Numbered from the stretch's first letter, positions 16,540 to 26,518 are shown. The stretch: 39,962 nt of DNA from Bacillus sp. 7884-1 (GCF_002272245.1 NZ_NPDD01000201.1:1-39962), one strand, 5' to 3'. Program-made: numbers and translations. The notes: generated from the letters alone by a model not told the origin.

Positions 16540-16631
16540 AGGATATTACATTTGGCGTGAAATTTAAATAATTTTTGAAATATCGTCATGTTGTCTTCAT
16601 CTGGTTTAATAACAGTTGAAAATTGGGAGTC

Positions 16632-16661
16632 TATTCAACAGTTATTCAATATTCAGAAATA
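16632..16661. repeat. 30-bp direct repeat, copy 2
   Basis: Partner of 16446-16475, with one difference. It ends 17 bp before the serine-recombinase remnant. Confidence 0.85.
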
Positions 16662-16678
16662 ACACATAATAAGATCTT

Positions 16679-17022
16679 GAAGCTATACAATCCGTTATGG
16701 AAACCTTGAAAAATAAAAAGCTGGAATATGTAAATTTTACACTGAAAATGTCCTTACAAAAGATGACTTGGTGGAATATCGAGAATTAACGGATAACAAG
16801 ATAAAAGATCTTCAAATCCAAAAAGCAGAACTTGATGAAAAATTGAAGGAATGCGAAAACGAGAATTACGCAATTAATATCGGCAAAAAGCTAAAGGATG
16901 TACTAAACTTTAAGAAATTAATGCCGCAAATCCTTCATTCATTGATTAAGAAGATCACTTGTAATCACGATAGAACTGTCCATATTCAATACAGCTTTGT
17001 TAATCCGTTACAAGAAACTTAA
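16679..17022 (+). pseudogene. C-terminal remnant of a large serine recombinase
   Basis: Translation gives EAIQSVMETLKNKKLEYVNF, then after one frameshift near 16735 YTENVLTKDDLVEYRELTDN, a charged coiled-coil region, and ITCNHDRTVHIQYSFVNPLQ before the stop. The coiled coil followed by a -DRTVHIQY-FVNP- ending is characteristic of large serine recombinases of phages and conjugative elements. The resolvase catalytic domain and zinc ribbon are missing. It records a second mobile element that once occupied this island. Confidence 0.75.
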
Positions 17023-17066
17023 AGAGGCGACTTCCTAAATGGTTAGTTACCTTTCTTTTAAATGAA

Positions 17067-17106
17067 TTGCGAGATACACTCCACATGTCTGGAGTGTATC
17101 TCGCAA
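17067..17106. terminator. Perfect 17-bp inverted repeat
   Basis: The arms at 17067-17083 and 17090-17106 (TTGCGAGATACACTCCA and its complement) enclose loop CATGTC. It lies 44 bp beyond the recombinase remnant and 130 bp beyond the dinB-like stop. Neither side has a proper T run, so terminator function is uncertain; it may be an element end or an operator. Confidence 0.4.
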
Positions 17107-17236
17107 CTCAGGGGTGTTGGTGAGTTCAAACTCCGTTTATAAAGATTTATTCTTGTAATAAAGAAAACAGATTCTCTCATCTTCAATTAAAGCGCCTGAT
17201 TCATGAAGATAGATCGTGGAAACAAAAGGTTAAAAA

Positions 17237-17716
17237 TCATTTGTAGCTTTGTATATTAATAGAAAATTGAGGCGCAAGCTTACAAATAAGAGAAATCTGT
17301 CCAGCATGGAGACCGTTATGGTAAATCAACCTGCCTATCGCTTCACGTGGAGTAGAAGGACCAATCGGCGATTCCACAGAAATATCCCACGCATCCTCAG
17401 GTAAAATGCGCATCGCTTGAGAAAGATGCTTATCTGAGTTTTCTAGTAATTCTAGCAGTTCTGCTAGATTTGAAAATTGCTTTGTGTCTCTGGCTGGACC
17501 GACTGTGAAATAGGTCACATCTTCAGGCTTCTTATGACCAAAGAACCATTCTGCAAACATATACTCGACTTCTGCATTATGGCGCAGTTTATTTCCGATG
17601 GATGATGTGTCTGATGAAAGCTGTAACAACAATTCTTCTTCCTTCAATCCTTGCACCATTTTATGAAAACGATTTCGTGTCGTTCTCCAAATGGGATTCA
17701 CCGAATCATAAGACAT
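17237..17716 (-). CDS. DinB-family four-helix protein
   Basis: About 159 residues, all-helical DinB/YfiT-like fold. Counted from the upstream ATG, H48 (LRHNAEVEYMF), H135 and H139 (IYHNGLHAGQIS) form the usual metal-binding triad. Family members are metal-dependent, and some are thiol-dependent transferases in low-molecular-weight-thiol (bacillithiol) metabolism. The actual reaction cannot be read here. The second in-frame ATG (17714-17716) is preferred, because AGGAGG lies eight bases before it but only two before the first. It follows the HugZ-like gene by about 20 bp and is probably its operon partner. Confidence 0.8.
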   Translation of the reverse strand: MSYDSVNPIWRTTRNRFHKMVQGLKEEELLLQLSSDTSSIGNKLRHNAEVEYMFAEWFFGHKKPEDVTYFTVGPARDTKQFSNLAELLELLENSDKHLSQAMRILPEDAWDISVESPIGPSTPREAIGRLIYHNGLHAGQISLICKLAPQFSINIQSYK

Positions 17717-17740
17717 TCTCATTTCCTCCTAATTAATGAC

Positions 17741-18262
17741 TTAATTTTTATTACCTACAACCGCATGATCGAATTTATCGCCAACCACATGATCGAATTT
17801 ATCGCCCATCAAATCCACATCGAATGCTTGACCGAATCCTACCACGTATCGGCCTTCTAATGGTTTTAACTCAAACAAGGAAAAGTCCATACCGCGCAAC
17901 ATTTCCATCATTTTTTGTCCGAAAACCTCATTAAACAAATTAAAAATATCTTCATGTCCCTGATTCCCTAGATTTGAGGTTGTACAAGCAAATCTTGCCC
18001 GCTCTCGTGCAAACAAGTTTGGCGTACTACTCTCATCAGCAATCAGCAAAACGTCGATCTGTTCATTTTTTTCAACATTTCGATAATGATCGGAAACTTG
18101 ACTAATGTATATGTACATCTTTCCATCCTTTTTTACATATGGGGCATGGCTGACAAAAGGGTTTCCATTCTCATCTATTGTGTTAAGTACTAGTGTTTTA
18201 CGGTTATTCGTGAACTCTTGATATTTCAATTTTAAAGTTACTGTGTCTAAATGTTTCATCAT
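17741..18262 (-). CDS. HugZ-like heme utilisation/pyridoxamine-oxidase-fold protein
   Basis: 173 residues with the split-barrel flavin-reductase/PNPOx fold. NPFVSHAPYVKKDGKMYIYI, SDHYRNV, ADES..NLFARERARF and GRYVVGFGQAFDVD are hallmarks of the HugZ branch, whose members bind and in some species degrade heme. After the fold comes a tail, GDKFDHVVGDKFDHAVVGN. It is produced by a 24-bp tandem duplication (17761-17784 and 17785-17808) that doubles an FDH motif; in HugZ a C-terminal histidine ligates heme. Ribosome site GGAGGG precedes the ATG. A Fur box lies 158 bp upstream, behind an ABC-ATPase tail. Heme binding is inferred from family and context, not proven. Confidence 0.78.
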   Translation of the reverse strand: MMKHLDTVTLKLKYQEFTNNRKTLVLNTIDENGNPFVSHAPYVKKDGKMYIYISQVSDHYRNVEKNEQIDVLLIADESSTPNLFARERARFACTTSNLGNQGHEDIFNLFNEVFGQKMMEMLRGMDFSLFELKPLEGRYVVGFGQAFDVDLMGDKFDHVVGDKFDHAVVGNKN

Positions 18263-18278
18263 TTTTTCCCTCCAAGGT

Positions 18279-18410
18279 TTATTGTGCGATTGCTACTGCT
18301 TTCTTAATTGGATGAATACGAGGGTATTCGCGTTCATTTACAAATTCCACTTCCGCTTCGACCCCATAGACATTGAGAATCATTTCAGCCGTCAATACGT
18401 CCTTTGGCAT
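18279..18410 (-). pseudogene. Tail of an iron-chelate ABC transporter ATPase
   Basis: A 43-residue frame, with PKDVLTAEMILNVYGVEAEV and PRIHPIKKA, matches the C-terminal end of FecE/FepC/HmuV-type ATP-binding subunits (usual form: G-P-x-E-V-L-T-x-E-x-L-x-x-V-Y-G-V-E-A). Walker motifs and everything N-terminal are absent. It has only a weak ribosome site and stands directly upstream of the HugZ-like gene. Most likely an operon encoding an iron or heme importer plus HugZ lost its middle. Confidence 0.6.
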
Positions 18411-18419
18411 ACTTCAAAT

Positions 18420-18438
18420 GATAACGATTTTCATTATC
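18420..18438 (-). promoter_or_regulatory. Fur box
   Basis: GATAATGAAAATCGTTATC on the minus strand matches 17 of 19 positions of the classical GATAATGATAATCATTATC. It precedes the ABC-ATPase tail, the HugZ-like gene and the DinB-like gene, predicting expression under iron limitation. I could not assign convincing -35 and -10 hexamers. Confidence 0.8.
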
Positions 18439-18478
18439 ATCTATGAAATAGATTAGCACCTATTTTCAAAATTGTATA

Positions 18479-18628
18479 TTGGGGGAATTTGAGTCATTTA
18501 AATTAATATTGCTAATAGGATCCCACAGATTATTCCAGAAACTGGCGCCTATATGAAGTAACTTAAGCCTATGTATCAAGGTTTAATGAAAGATAGGAAA
18601 TTGGGGAAACTTGTGTCATTTAGATTAA
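18479..18628. repeat. Imperfect 28-bp direct repeat pair
   Basis: 18479-18506 and 18601-18628, both of form TTGGGGxAAxTTGxGTCATTTA, agree at 24 of 28 positions and are spaced 122 bp apart in a stretch without an intact gene (18439-18699). They may be a local duplication of a promoter or regulatory segment. No function is evident. Confidence 0.5.
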
Positions 18629-18699
18629 ATAAAAGTGTAGATATTTTTAATTTAAAATAATTAGTCTTGGGAAAATTCTATGAAAAGGAGTGTGGTTAA

Positions 18700-18852
18700 A
18701 TGAAAAATACGAAAATAAAAAATTCCATTAATTCTTTTTCGACATGTAAAAAGGACTCCTTAATTTCAGGAGTCCCTCCTTTTTCTTCTAAAGACGGTAA
18801 AGCAGGAATTGATGAAGTAGTAAACGTTAAAGAGTCACTAAAAAATGAATAA
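18700..18852 (+). CDS. Small 50-residue ORF of unknown function
   Basis: ATG preceded by AAAAGGAG at nine-base spacing, and followed by a good terminator. The predicted product is hydrophilic (MKNTKIKNSINSFSTCKK at the start, EVVNVKESLKNE at the end) with one cysteine. Codons 19-26 overlie an 8-bp inverted repeat (GGACTCCT / AGGAGTCC) followed by a T-rich stretch, so part of the gene could itself act as a hairpin or terminator. I do not recognise a family. It is convergent with the small membrane-protein gene. Confidence 0.5.
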   Translation: MKNTKIKNSINSFSTCKKDSLISGVPPFSSKDGKAGIDEVVNVKESLKNE

Positions 18853-18863
18853 TAAATAAATCG

Positions 18864-18892
18864 AAAACCCCAGAAATGTCTCTGGGGTTTTA
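18864..18892. terminator. Bidirectional terminator
   Basis: An 11-bp perfect stem AAAACCCCAGA / TCTGGGGTTTT with a six-base loop lies between the convergent 50-codon ORF and the membrane-protein gene at 18893. Confidence 0.85.
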
Positions 18893-19108
18893 TTATATAT
18901 TCATCTCTTTTTGCTTTTTGGTTTGTTTATGTCTATAAAGGAATTTACGACCTGTTAGAGAAATCAGTAATAAGACAGGTATTAGTACTAAAAATTGCAT
19001 AAATGATAAATTAAAATATTTAGCACCTGTAACAATTAATAGTGTAGAAAGCGTACCTTTTACAATGAAAAAAATAATAATCCATAATCCGCCTTTTTTC
19101 CAGTTCAT
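18893..19108 (-). CDS. Small two-helix membrane protein
   Basis: 71 residues with two hydrophobic segments at about 7-27 (LWIIIFFIVKGTLSTLLIVTG) and 34-53 (FMQFLVLIPVLLLISL), then a basic tail (RKFLYRHKQTKKQK). The positive-inside rule suggests both ends are cytoplasmic. An AAAGGGG ribosome site precedes the ATG. Two Fur boxes lie 160-250 bp upstream, so it may be iron-regulated. I do not recognise the family. A role in heme or iron handling would be inference from location alone. Confidence 0.6.
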   Translation of the reverse strand: MNWKKGGLWIIIFFIVKGTLSTLLIVTGAKYFNLSFMQFLVLIPVLLLISLTGRKFLYRHKQTKKQKEMNI

Positions 19109-19270
19109 TTTTATTTTACCCCTTTCTACGTTTAAATTTATAAAAAAAATTAGTGATAGTTCTTGAAAGTGATATCTTAATGGAAATCTATTACTTTAAG
19201 AAATAAAAAAGTAGATTTTTTTAACAAAAATCATGTCAATTTAATGTAACGAATTCATGTTAAATGAAAT

Positions 19271-19285
19271 TGATAATCATTGTCA
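19271..19285. promoter_or_regulatory. Fur box overlapping a TTGACA -35
   Basis: TGATAATCATTGTCA differs at one position from the 7-1-7 Bacillus Fur consensus TGATAATNATTATCA. On the minus strand the box overlaps TTGACA, with TAACAT 18 bases downstream as a possible -10. It points at the small membrane protein at 18893-19108. Confidence 0.72.
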
Positions 19286-19338
19286 ATCATTTTTTTAATT
19301 TTTATACTAAACTTAATTTTCAAAAAAGTATTGAAAAT

Positions 19339-19357
19339 GAGAATGATAATTGTTATC
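19339..19357. promoter_or_regulatory. Second Fur box
   Basis: GAGAATGATAATTGTTATC matches 16 of 19 positions of the classical Fur box. It lies 53 bp from the box at 19271. Paired boxes suggest strong repression, or a divergent promoter whose plus-strand gene has been lost. Confidence 0.65.
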
Positions 19358-19928
19358 TTTAATTACGTATTCCATAAGCATCTATTTCCTTTTACTTTAG
19401 ACAAAACTCCAAATCCTTTTGTGGTTCATCAAATAAGGTTATATTAAAATATATTATTTAGTCCAAATTAAATACCTTGTTCAACTCCCTCAGTTTAATA
19501 TGATTTTCTCACGAATACTCGCTTATTCGCAGGATTTCATAACCCTTTAAATAGGTTTAACGGTTAAATGAAATGAGTTCAGATCATTATGGCTTCGTGA
19601 AGGCATAGTGAAATAAAGGAGTGAAGTACTACTCCATATTTCACCATATAATGTACATTCTCCACGCAGCCCCTGGAGGCTTCCCCTCCCATGTCTCAAC
19701 GGGTCGTTTGCCCTCTCATTCCTTCGTCATGCCTATCCAAGGGGTGGAGGCCAGTTAAGCTAACCTGATGGGTCAGTGCCTTTTTGTTGAACAAACCTGG
19801 TACTCCGTACATATTTGAAATCCTACGAACAAGCCAATATTCGATATAAAATAAAAATGAAAAAATTATGTCTGTGAGGTTCTCTTTGAGAACGAAATTA
19901 GCCAGCTCTGTTAAAGGTTGGACTTTAA
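19358..19928. other. Stretch without an intact gene before the integrase remnant
   Basis: I find no supported gene. There is an imperfect hairpin at 19608-19644 (GTGAAATAAAGGAGT / ACTCCATATTTCAC). A more GC-rich block at 19655-19760 looks foreign to its surroundings and may be the end of an insertion, though I cannot identify it. The 118-codon minus frame at 19696-20052 overlaps the integrase remnant and has no ribosome site. Confidence 0.5.
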
Positions 19929-20832
19929 ACATGTGATGCCCAGATTCGGTCTTATGAAATTGCAAAAGTGAATAGAACCCACGTAAAAGATTGGCTTGCC
20001 AAATTTGGTGAACTTGATGAAAATGGAAAGCAAAAATATTCAATTGGTTCAAGGCGCAAATATCTTTCAGTGATTAAAAGTATTTTGTTCTATGCGGTGC
20101 AAGAACTTGAAGTGCTTGAAAAGAATCCAGCGGATAGGCTGAAGATTGAAGTGCAGGATAATGTTACATTGAAAAAAGAAGATTAAAAGTTGAAATATTT
20201 CAGCCTTGATGAAATGAATCGATTATTGTATTTTTTAAGGACAGACAAGCATCAAAGGTTTCCTGAATATCGCTTGTATTATATATTGATTTTCTTCTTA
20301 TTTAAAACCGGTTTTAGGATATCTGAAGACCTTGCATTAAGATGGGATGATATTATAGGGAATATGATTGATATAAACCAGCAAACAAGCCGTGATGATA
20401 ATAACAAAGTAATTCTTACATCGTTAAAAAATGATACATCATATAGAAAAATAAGCATTGATGAAGAAGTTATTCGTGAACTAAAGATATTCAAGGCAAA
20501 GCAAAATGAACTCATTCTTGGAAATCCAAGATTCCGCAAAAACAATGTTGGAATTATCTTTCAAAATTATAATGGGCATTATCTCACACCTTCTATTATC
20601 CGTGAAACGATTCAGAACTATCATAAGGCTTTCAGGGGTCTAATATAGGGGCTTACATGCTTTCAGACACACACACGCTGTTCTTGCCCTTGAATCAGGT
20701 GTAAGTCTGTTATATGTATCAAAACGATTGGGTCATAAAAACACCAAACCAACAAGTGAAACTTATTCGCATATCACGGAAAAAATTGAACAGGATGAAC
20801 TTGCAAAATTCGCTTCATACACATCAAGATAA
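19929..20832 (+). pseudogene. Tyrosine integrase of the island, disrupted
   Basis: In-frame coding begins near 19929 (RSYEIAKVNRTHVKDWL) with the SAM-like core-binding domain. A stop codon at 20184-20186 interrupts it. The catalytic domain continues (KYFSLDEMNRLLYFL; KTGFRISEDLALRW with catalytic Arg) to a stop at 20646. After a +1 shift it resumes as HAFRHTHAVLALESG (H-x-x-R), RLGHKN and ETYSHI with the nucleophilic Tyr, ending at 20830-20832. The N-terminal arm-binding domain is missing. The gene stands next to the sufB end repeat, as expected of an integrase beside its attachment site. Three lesions imply it is dead. Confidence 0.85.
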
Positions 20833-20838
20833 ATCCCA

Positions 20839-20882
20839 ACTTGGCACAAACTTGGCACAAACCGAAACTTAACACGTGCCAA
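20839..20882. repeat. Integrase arm-type repeats
   Basis: Tandem 11-bp ACTTGGCACAA at 20839-20849 and 20850-20860, plus the inverted core GTGCCAA at 20876-20882, lie between the integrase end and the att-like repeat. Short direct repeats in this position are typical binding sites for the integrase arm-binding domain. Confidence 0.6.
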
Positions 20883-20890
20883 AAACAACA

Positions 20891-20917
20891 AAAAACCCTT
20901 GATTCACAAGGGTTTTT
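20891..20917. terminator. Island-borne terminator now serving sufB
   Basis: An 11-bp perfect stem AAAAACCCTTG / CAAGGGTTTTT with a five-base loop lies seven bases beyond the sufB stop. It is on the island side of the end repeat, so it was probably delivered by the element and replaces the stranded terminator at 6573-6604. Confidence 0.85.
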
Positions 20918-20920
20918 CGT

Positions 20921-20956
20921 TTATTATCCGATAGAACCTTCCATCTCAAACTTGAT
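20921..20956 (-). repeat. Island end repeat (att-like) within sufB 3' end
   Basis: Partner of 6613-6648 (34 of 36 identical). It contains the last ten sufB codons and the stop; the coding product is unchanged. Confidence 0.88.
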
Positions 20957-22321
20957 GAGACGGTTCATTTCTACGGCGTATTCCATAGGTAATTCTTTTG
21001 TAAATGGCTCGATGAAGCCCATTACGATCATTTCTGTTGCTTCTTGCTGTGAAATACCACGGCTCATTAAGTAGAAGAGCTGCTCTTCTGATACTTTAGA
21101 AACCTTAGCTTCATGTTCAAGAGAAATGTTGTCATTTAAGATCTCGTTGTATGGAATGGTATCAGATGTTGACTGATTATCCATAATCAATGTATCACAT
21201 TCGATATTAGCACGTGCTCCATCCGCTTTACGTCCAAAGTGAACGACACCGCGATAGGTTACTTTACCGCCATGTTTAGAAATTGACTTTGAAACAATGG
21301 TAGAAGAAGTGTTAGGAGCTAAGTGAATCATCTTTGCTCCTGCATCCTGATGCTGACCTTTACCTGCAATCGCAATCGATAACGTCATTCCACGAGCGCC
21401 TTCACCTTTAAGAATAACAGCAGGATATTTCATCGTTAATTTAGAACCGATGTTACCATCAATCCATTCCATCGTTGCATTCGCTTCACAAACTGCACGC
21501 TTTGTAACTAAGTTGAATACATTGTTTGCCCAGTTTTGAATCGTTGTATAGCGGCAATATGCATCTTTTTTAATAACAATCTCAACAACCGCACTGTGAA
21601 GTGAGTTTGTAGTATAAACAGGTGCTGTACAGCCTTCTACATAATGGACATGTGCGCCTTCATCAACAATGATTAACGTACGCTCAAATTGGCCCATGTT
21701 TTCAGAGTTAATTCGGAAATACGCCTGTAACGGAGTATCTACTTTAACTCCTTTTGGAACATAAATAAATGATCCGCCTGACCATACTGCAGAGTTTAGT
21801 GCAGCAAACTTGTTATCTGTCGGTGGAATCGTTTTTCCAAAATGCTCACGGAAGATATCCTCATTCTCTCTTAGAGCAGAATCAGTATCTTTAAAAACAA
21901 TACCCAAATCTTCAAGTTCTACCTTCATGTTATGGTATACTACCTCAGATTCGTACTGAGCAGATACACCAGCAAGATACTTTTGCTCTGCTTCAGGAAT
22001 CCCAAGCTTGTCAAACGTTGCTTTAATTTCTTCAGGAACTTCATCCCATGATTTTTCCGATTTCTCAGAAGGTTTTACATAATAAGTGATTTCGTCAAAG
22101 TTTAACGGAGCTAAATCTCCGCCCCATTGCGGCATCGGCATTTTGTAAAAATGCTCGAGTGATTTCAAACGGAAGTCGAGCATCCATTGAGGTTCGTTTT
22201 TTAACTTCGATATCTCTTTAACAATGTCGCTTGTTAATCCACGCTTTGAGCGGAATATAGAAACGTCTTTATCGGCAAAACCGTATTTATAATCACCGAT
22301 TTCCGGCATCTTTTTCGCCAT
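20924..22321 (-). CDS. sufB: Fe-S cluster scaffold component SufB
   Basis: Core subunit of the cytoplasmic SufBCD complex that assembles iron-sulfur clusters. 465 residues from the ATG at 22319-22321 ([15 protein letters not shown]), which follows GGAGG; this matches the B. subtilis length. A longer in-frame extension of nine residues is unsupported. The beta-helix core includes [17 protein letters not shown] and the C-terminal [16 protein letters not shown] shared with SufD. It is the last gene of sufC-D-S-U-B. Its final codons are the island's attachment site, and the protein end (KFEMEGSIG) is preserved. Confidence 0.97.
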   Translation of the reverse strand: MAKKMPEIGDYKYGFADKDVSIFRSKRGLTSDIVKEISKLKNEPQWMLDFRLKSLEHFYKMPMPQWGGDLAPLNFDEITYYVKPSEKSEKSWDEVPEEIKATFDKLGIPEAEQKYLAGVSAQYESEVVYHNMKVELEDLGIVFKDTDSALRENEDIFREHFGKTIPPTDNKFAALNSAVWSGGSFIYVPKGVKVDTPLQAYFRINSENMGQFERTLIIVDEGAHVHYVEGCTAPVYTTNSLHSAVVEIVIKKDAYCRYTTIQNWANNVFNLVTKRAVCEANATMEWIDGNIGSKLTMKYPAVILKGEGARGMTLSIAIAGKGQHQDAGAKMIHLAPNTSSTIVSKSISKHGGKVTYRGVVHFGRKADGARANIECDTLIMDNQSTSDTIPYNEILNDNISLEHEAKVSKVSEEQLFYLMSRGISQQEATEMIVMGFIEPFTKELPMEYAVEMNRLIKFEMEGSIG

Positions 22322-22372
22322 TTTCGAGTTCCTCCATTTCATAAACAAAAAGGGAATGACTCCCTTTTTGTT

Positions 22373-25342
<2,970 letters not shown>

Positions 25343-25365
25343 GATTATCCTCCTAACGCAAACTC

Positions 25366-26151
25366 TTACGCTTCTTGCCCAACTGTTTCATCTTCGATTC
25401 CGAGCTCTTGCTTGATCCAGTCATATCCTTCTGCTTCTAAGCGTTGTGCTAGTTCTGGTCCGCCTGATTTCACAATACGTCCCTGCATCATAACGTGCAC
25501 ATAGTCAGGAGTGATATAATTTAAAAGTCGTTGATAGTGAGTAATAACTAAACAACCAAATTCTTCTCCACGCATTTCATTGATTCCTTTTGAAACAACC
25601 TTAAGGGCATCAATATCTAATCCAGAGTCAATTTCGTCTAAAATGGCGATTTTTGGCTCAAGCATCATTAATTGGAGAATTTCATTACGCTTCTTCTCTC
25701 CGCCTGAAAATCCTTCATTTAAATAGCGTTGTGCCATATCAAGATCCATTTCAAGGTATTCCATCTGCTTATCCATTTTGCGAATAAATTTCATTAATGA
25801 AATTTCATTACCTTCTCCAAGACGGCTGTTAAGTGCAGAACGTAAGAAATCCGCATTTGTAACCCCGTTAATTTCACTTGGGTATTGCATCGCTAAAAAT
25901 AGGCCAGCACGAGCTCGCTCGTCTACTTCCATTTCAAGAACGTTTTGATCGTCTAGAGTAATATTTCCGCTCGTTACTTCATATTTCGGGTGGCCCATAA
26001 TAGCAGAAGATAAAGTAGATTTACCAGTACCATTCGGTCCCATGATTGCGTGAATTTCTCCACCTTTTATTTCAAGGTTTACACCTTTTAAAATTTCTTT
26101 TCCATCAATTTCTACATGTAAATCTTTGATCGTTAATGTTGATCCAGCCAT
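25366..26151 (-). CDS. sufC: Fe-S assembly ATPase SufC
   Basis: 261-residue ABC-type ATPase that drives conformational change of SufBD. Walker A GPNGTGKST, signature GFSGGEKKR, Walker B IAILDEIDSGLDI and H-loop THYQRLL are present; the GFSGGEKKRNE form is characteristic of SufC. First gene of the suf operon, behind a 5' leader of about 80 nt from the candidate promoter. Confidence 0.97.
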   Translation of the reverse strand: MAGSTLTIKDLHVEIDGKEILKGVNLEIKGGEIHAIMGPNGTGKSTLSSAIMGHPKYEVTSGNITLDDQNVLEMEVDERARAGLFLAMQYPSEINGVTNADFLRSALNSRLGEGNEISLMKFIRKMDKQMEYLEMDLDMAQRYLNEGFSGGEKKRNEILQLMMLEPKIAILDEIDSGLDIDALKVVSKGINEMRGEEFGCLVITHYQRLLNYITPDYVHVMMQGRIVKSGGPELAQRLEAEGYDWIKQELGIEDETVGQEA

Positions 26152-26517
26152 ATATATACCTCCGCAAAGATAATTTTGTATCTTGTAGCCTCTAACACCG
26201 GCCCCAAAATTCTATTCTCACTTTATTCTCATTACAATCTTATAACAAATCCTATGTGTTAGCAACTTATAAACAGTATTAACTTTGTATGAAGAGATAA
26301 GAAAGTTTATTTTCACTAAATACAAACCAATTGAGAATGAATAAGTAGACAAGATGTGTTTTTATTATAATAAATTCAGAATTTTAAAACTTGTGACCGC
26401 TTTATGTATTCACATACGAATAAAATCATAACGTATTTATCTCTATTTTGCCAAGACTTCCTCATTATTATTTCCTACCGATTTTTACCTATCCAATCGT
26501 ATTCATGTATTTATACA
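26152..26517. other. Intergenic region between metQ and sufC
   Basis: AT-rich and without credible ORFs. It contains the candidate suf promoter at 26239-26265. I see no Fur box or obvious cysteine-responsive leader in it. Confidence 0.6.
26239..26265 (-). promoter_or_regulatory. Candidate suf operon promoter
   Basis: Minus strand TTGCTA (26260-26265) and TATAAG (26239-26244), 15-bp spacer, with a TGTTATAAG context resembling an extended -10. The spacing is short, so the call is tentative. Confidence 0.4.
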
Positions 26518-26518
26518 A

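Larger units (their letters stand above)
16288..16678. other. Leader region of the subtilase with duplicated promoter cassette
   Basis: No gene. Minus-strand promoter-like sequences include the HssR-type cassette at 16501-16579 (71 of 79 positions identical to 11797-11875), framed by 30-bp direct repeats. If transcription starts there, the 5' leader is about 215 nt. I see no clear riboswitch fold in it. A weaker nearer promoter cannot be excluded. Confidence 0.6.
6613..20956. mobile_element. Decayed genomic island in the sufB 3' end carrying heme-stress genes
   Basis: About 14.3 kb bounded by direct repeats of the sufB end. A tyrosine-integrase pseudogene lies immediately inside the sufB-proximal end, and integrase-arm-like repeats sit beside it. 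Cargo: hrtBA-hssRS, a large subtilase, DinB-like and HugZ-like genes, Fur boxes, a small membrane protein and a 50-codon ORF. Decay is evident: a serine-recombinase tail, an ABC ATPase tail, half a tRNA, and long stretches without a gene. The flanking yunF and suf operon match the normal chromosomal backbone. With a broken integrase the element is probably immobile. Confidence 0.85.

Noticed and set aside
16768..17022. 84-codon ORF as an independent gene
   Set aside because: Protein similarity continues upstream of its apparent TTG start in another frame, so it is the tail of a recombinase pseudogene.
19696..20052. 118-codon minus-strand ORF
   Set aside because: Overlaps the clear integrase frame on the other strand and lacks a ribosome site; treated as a shadow over degraded sequence.
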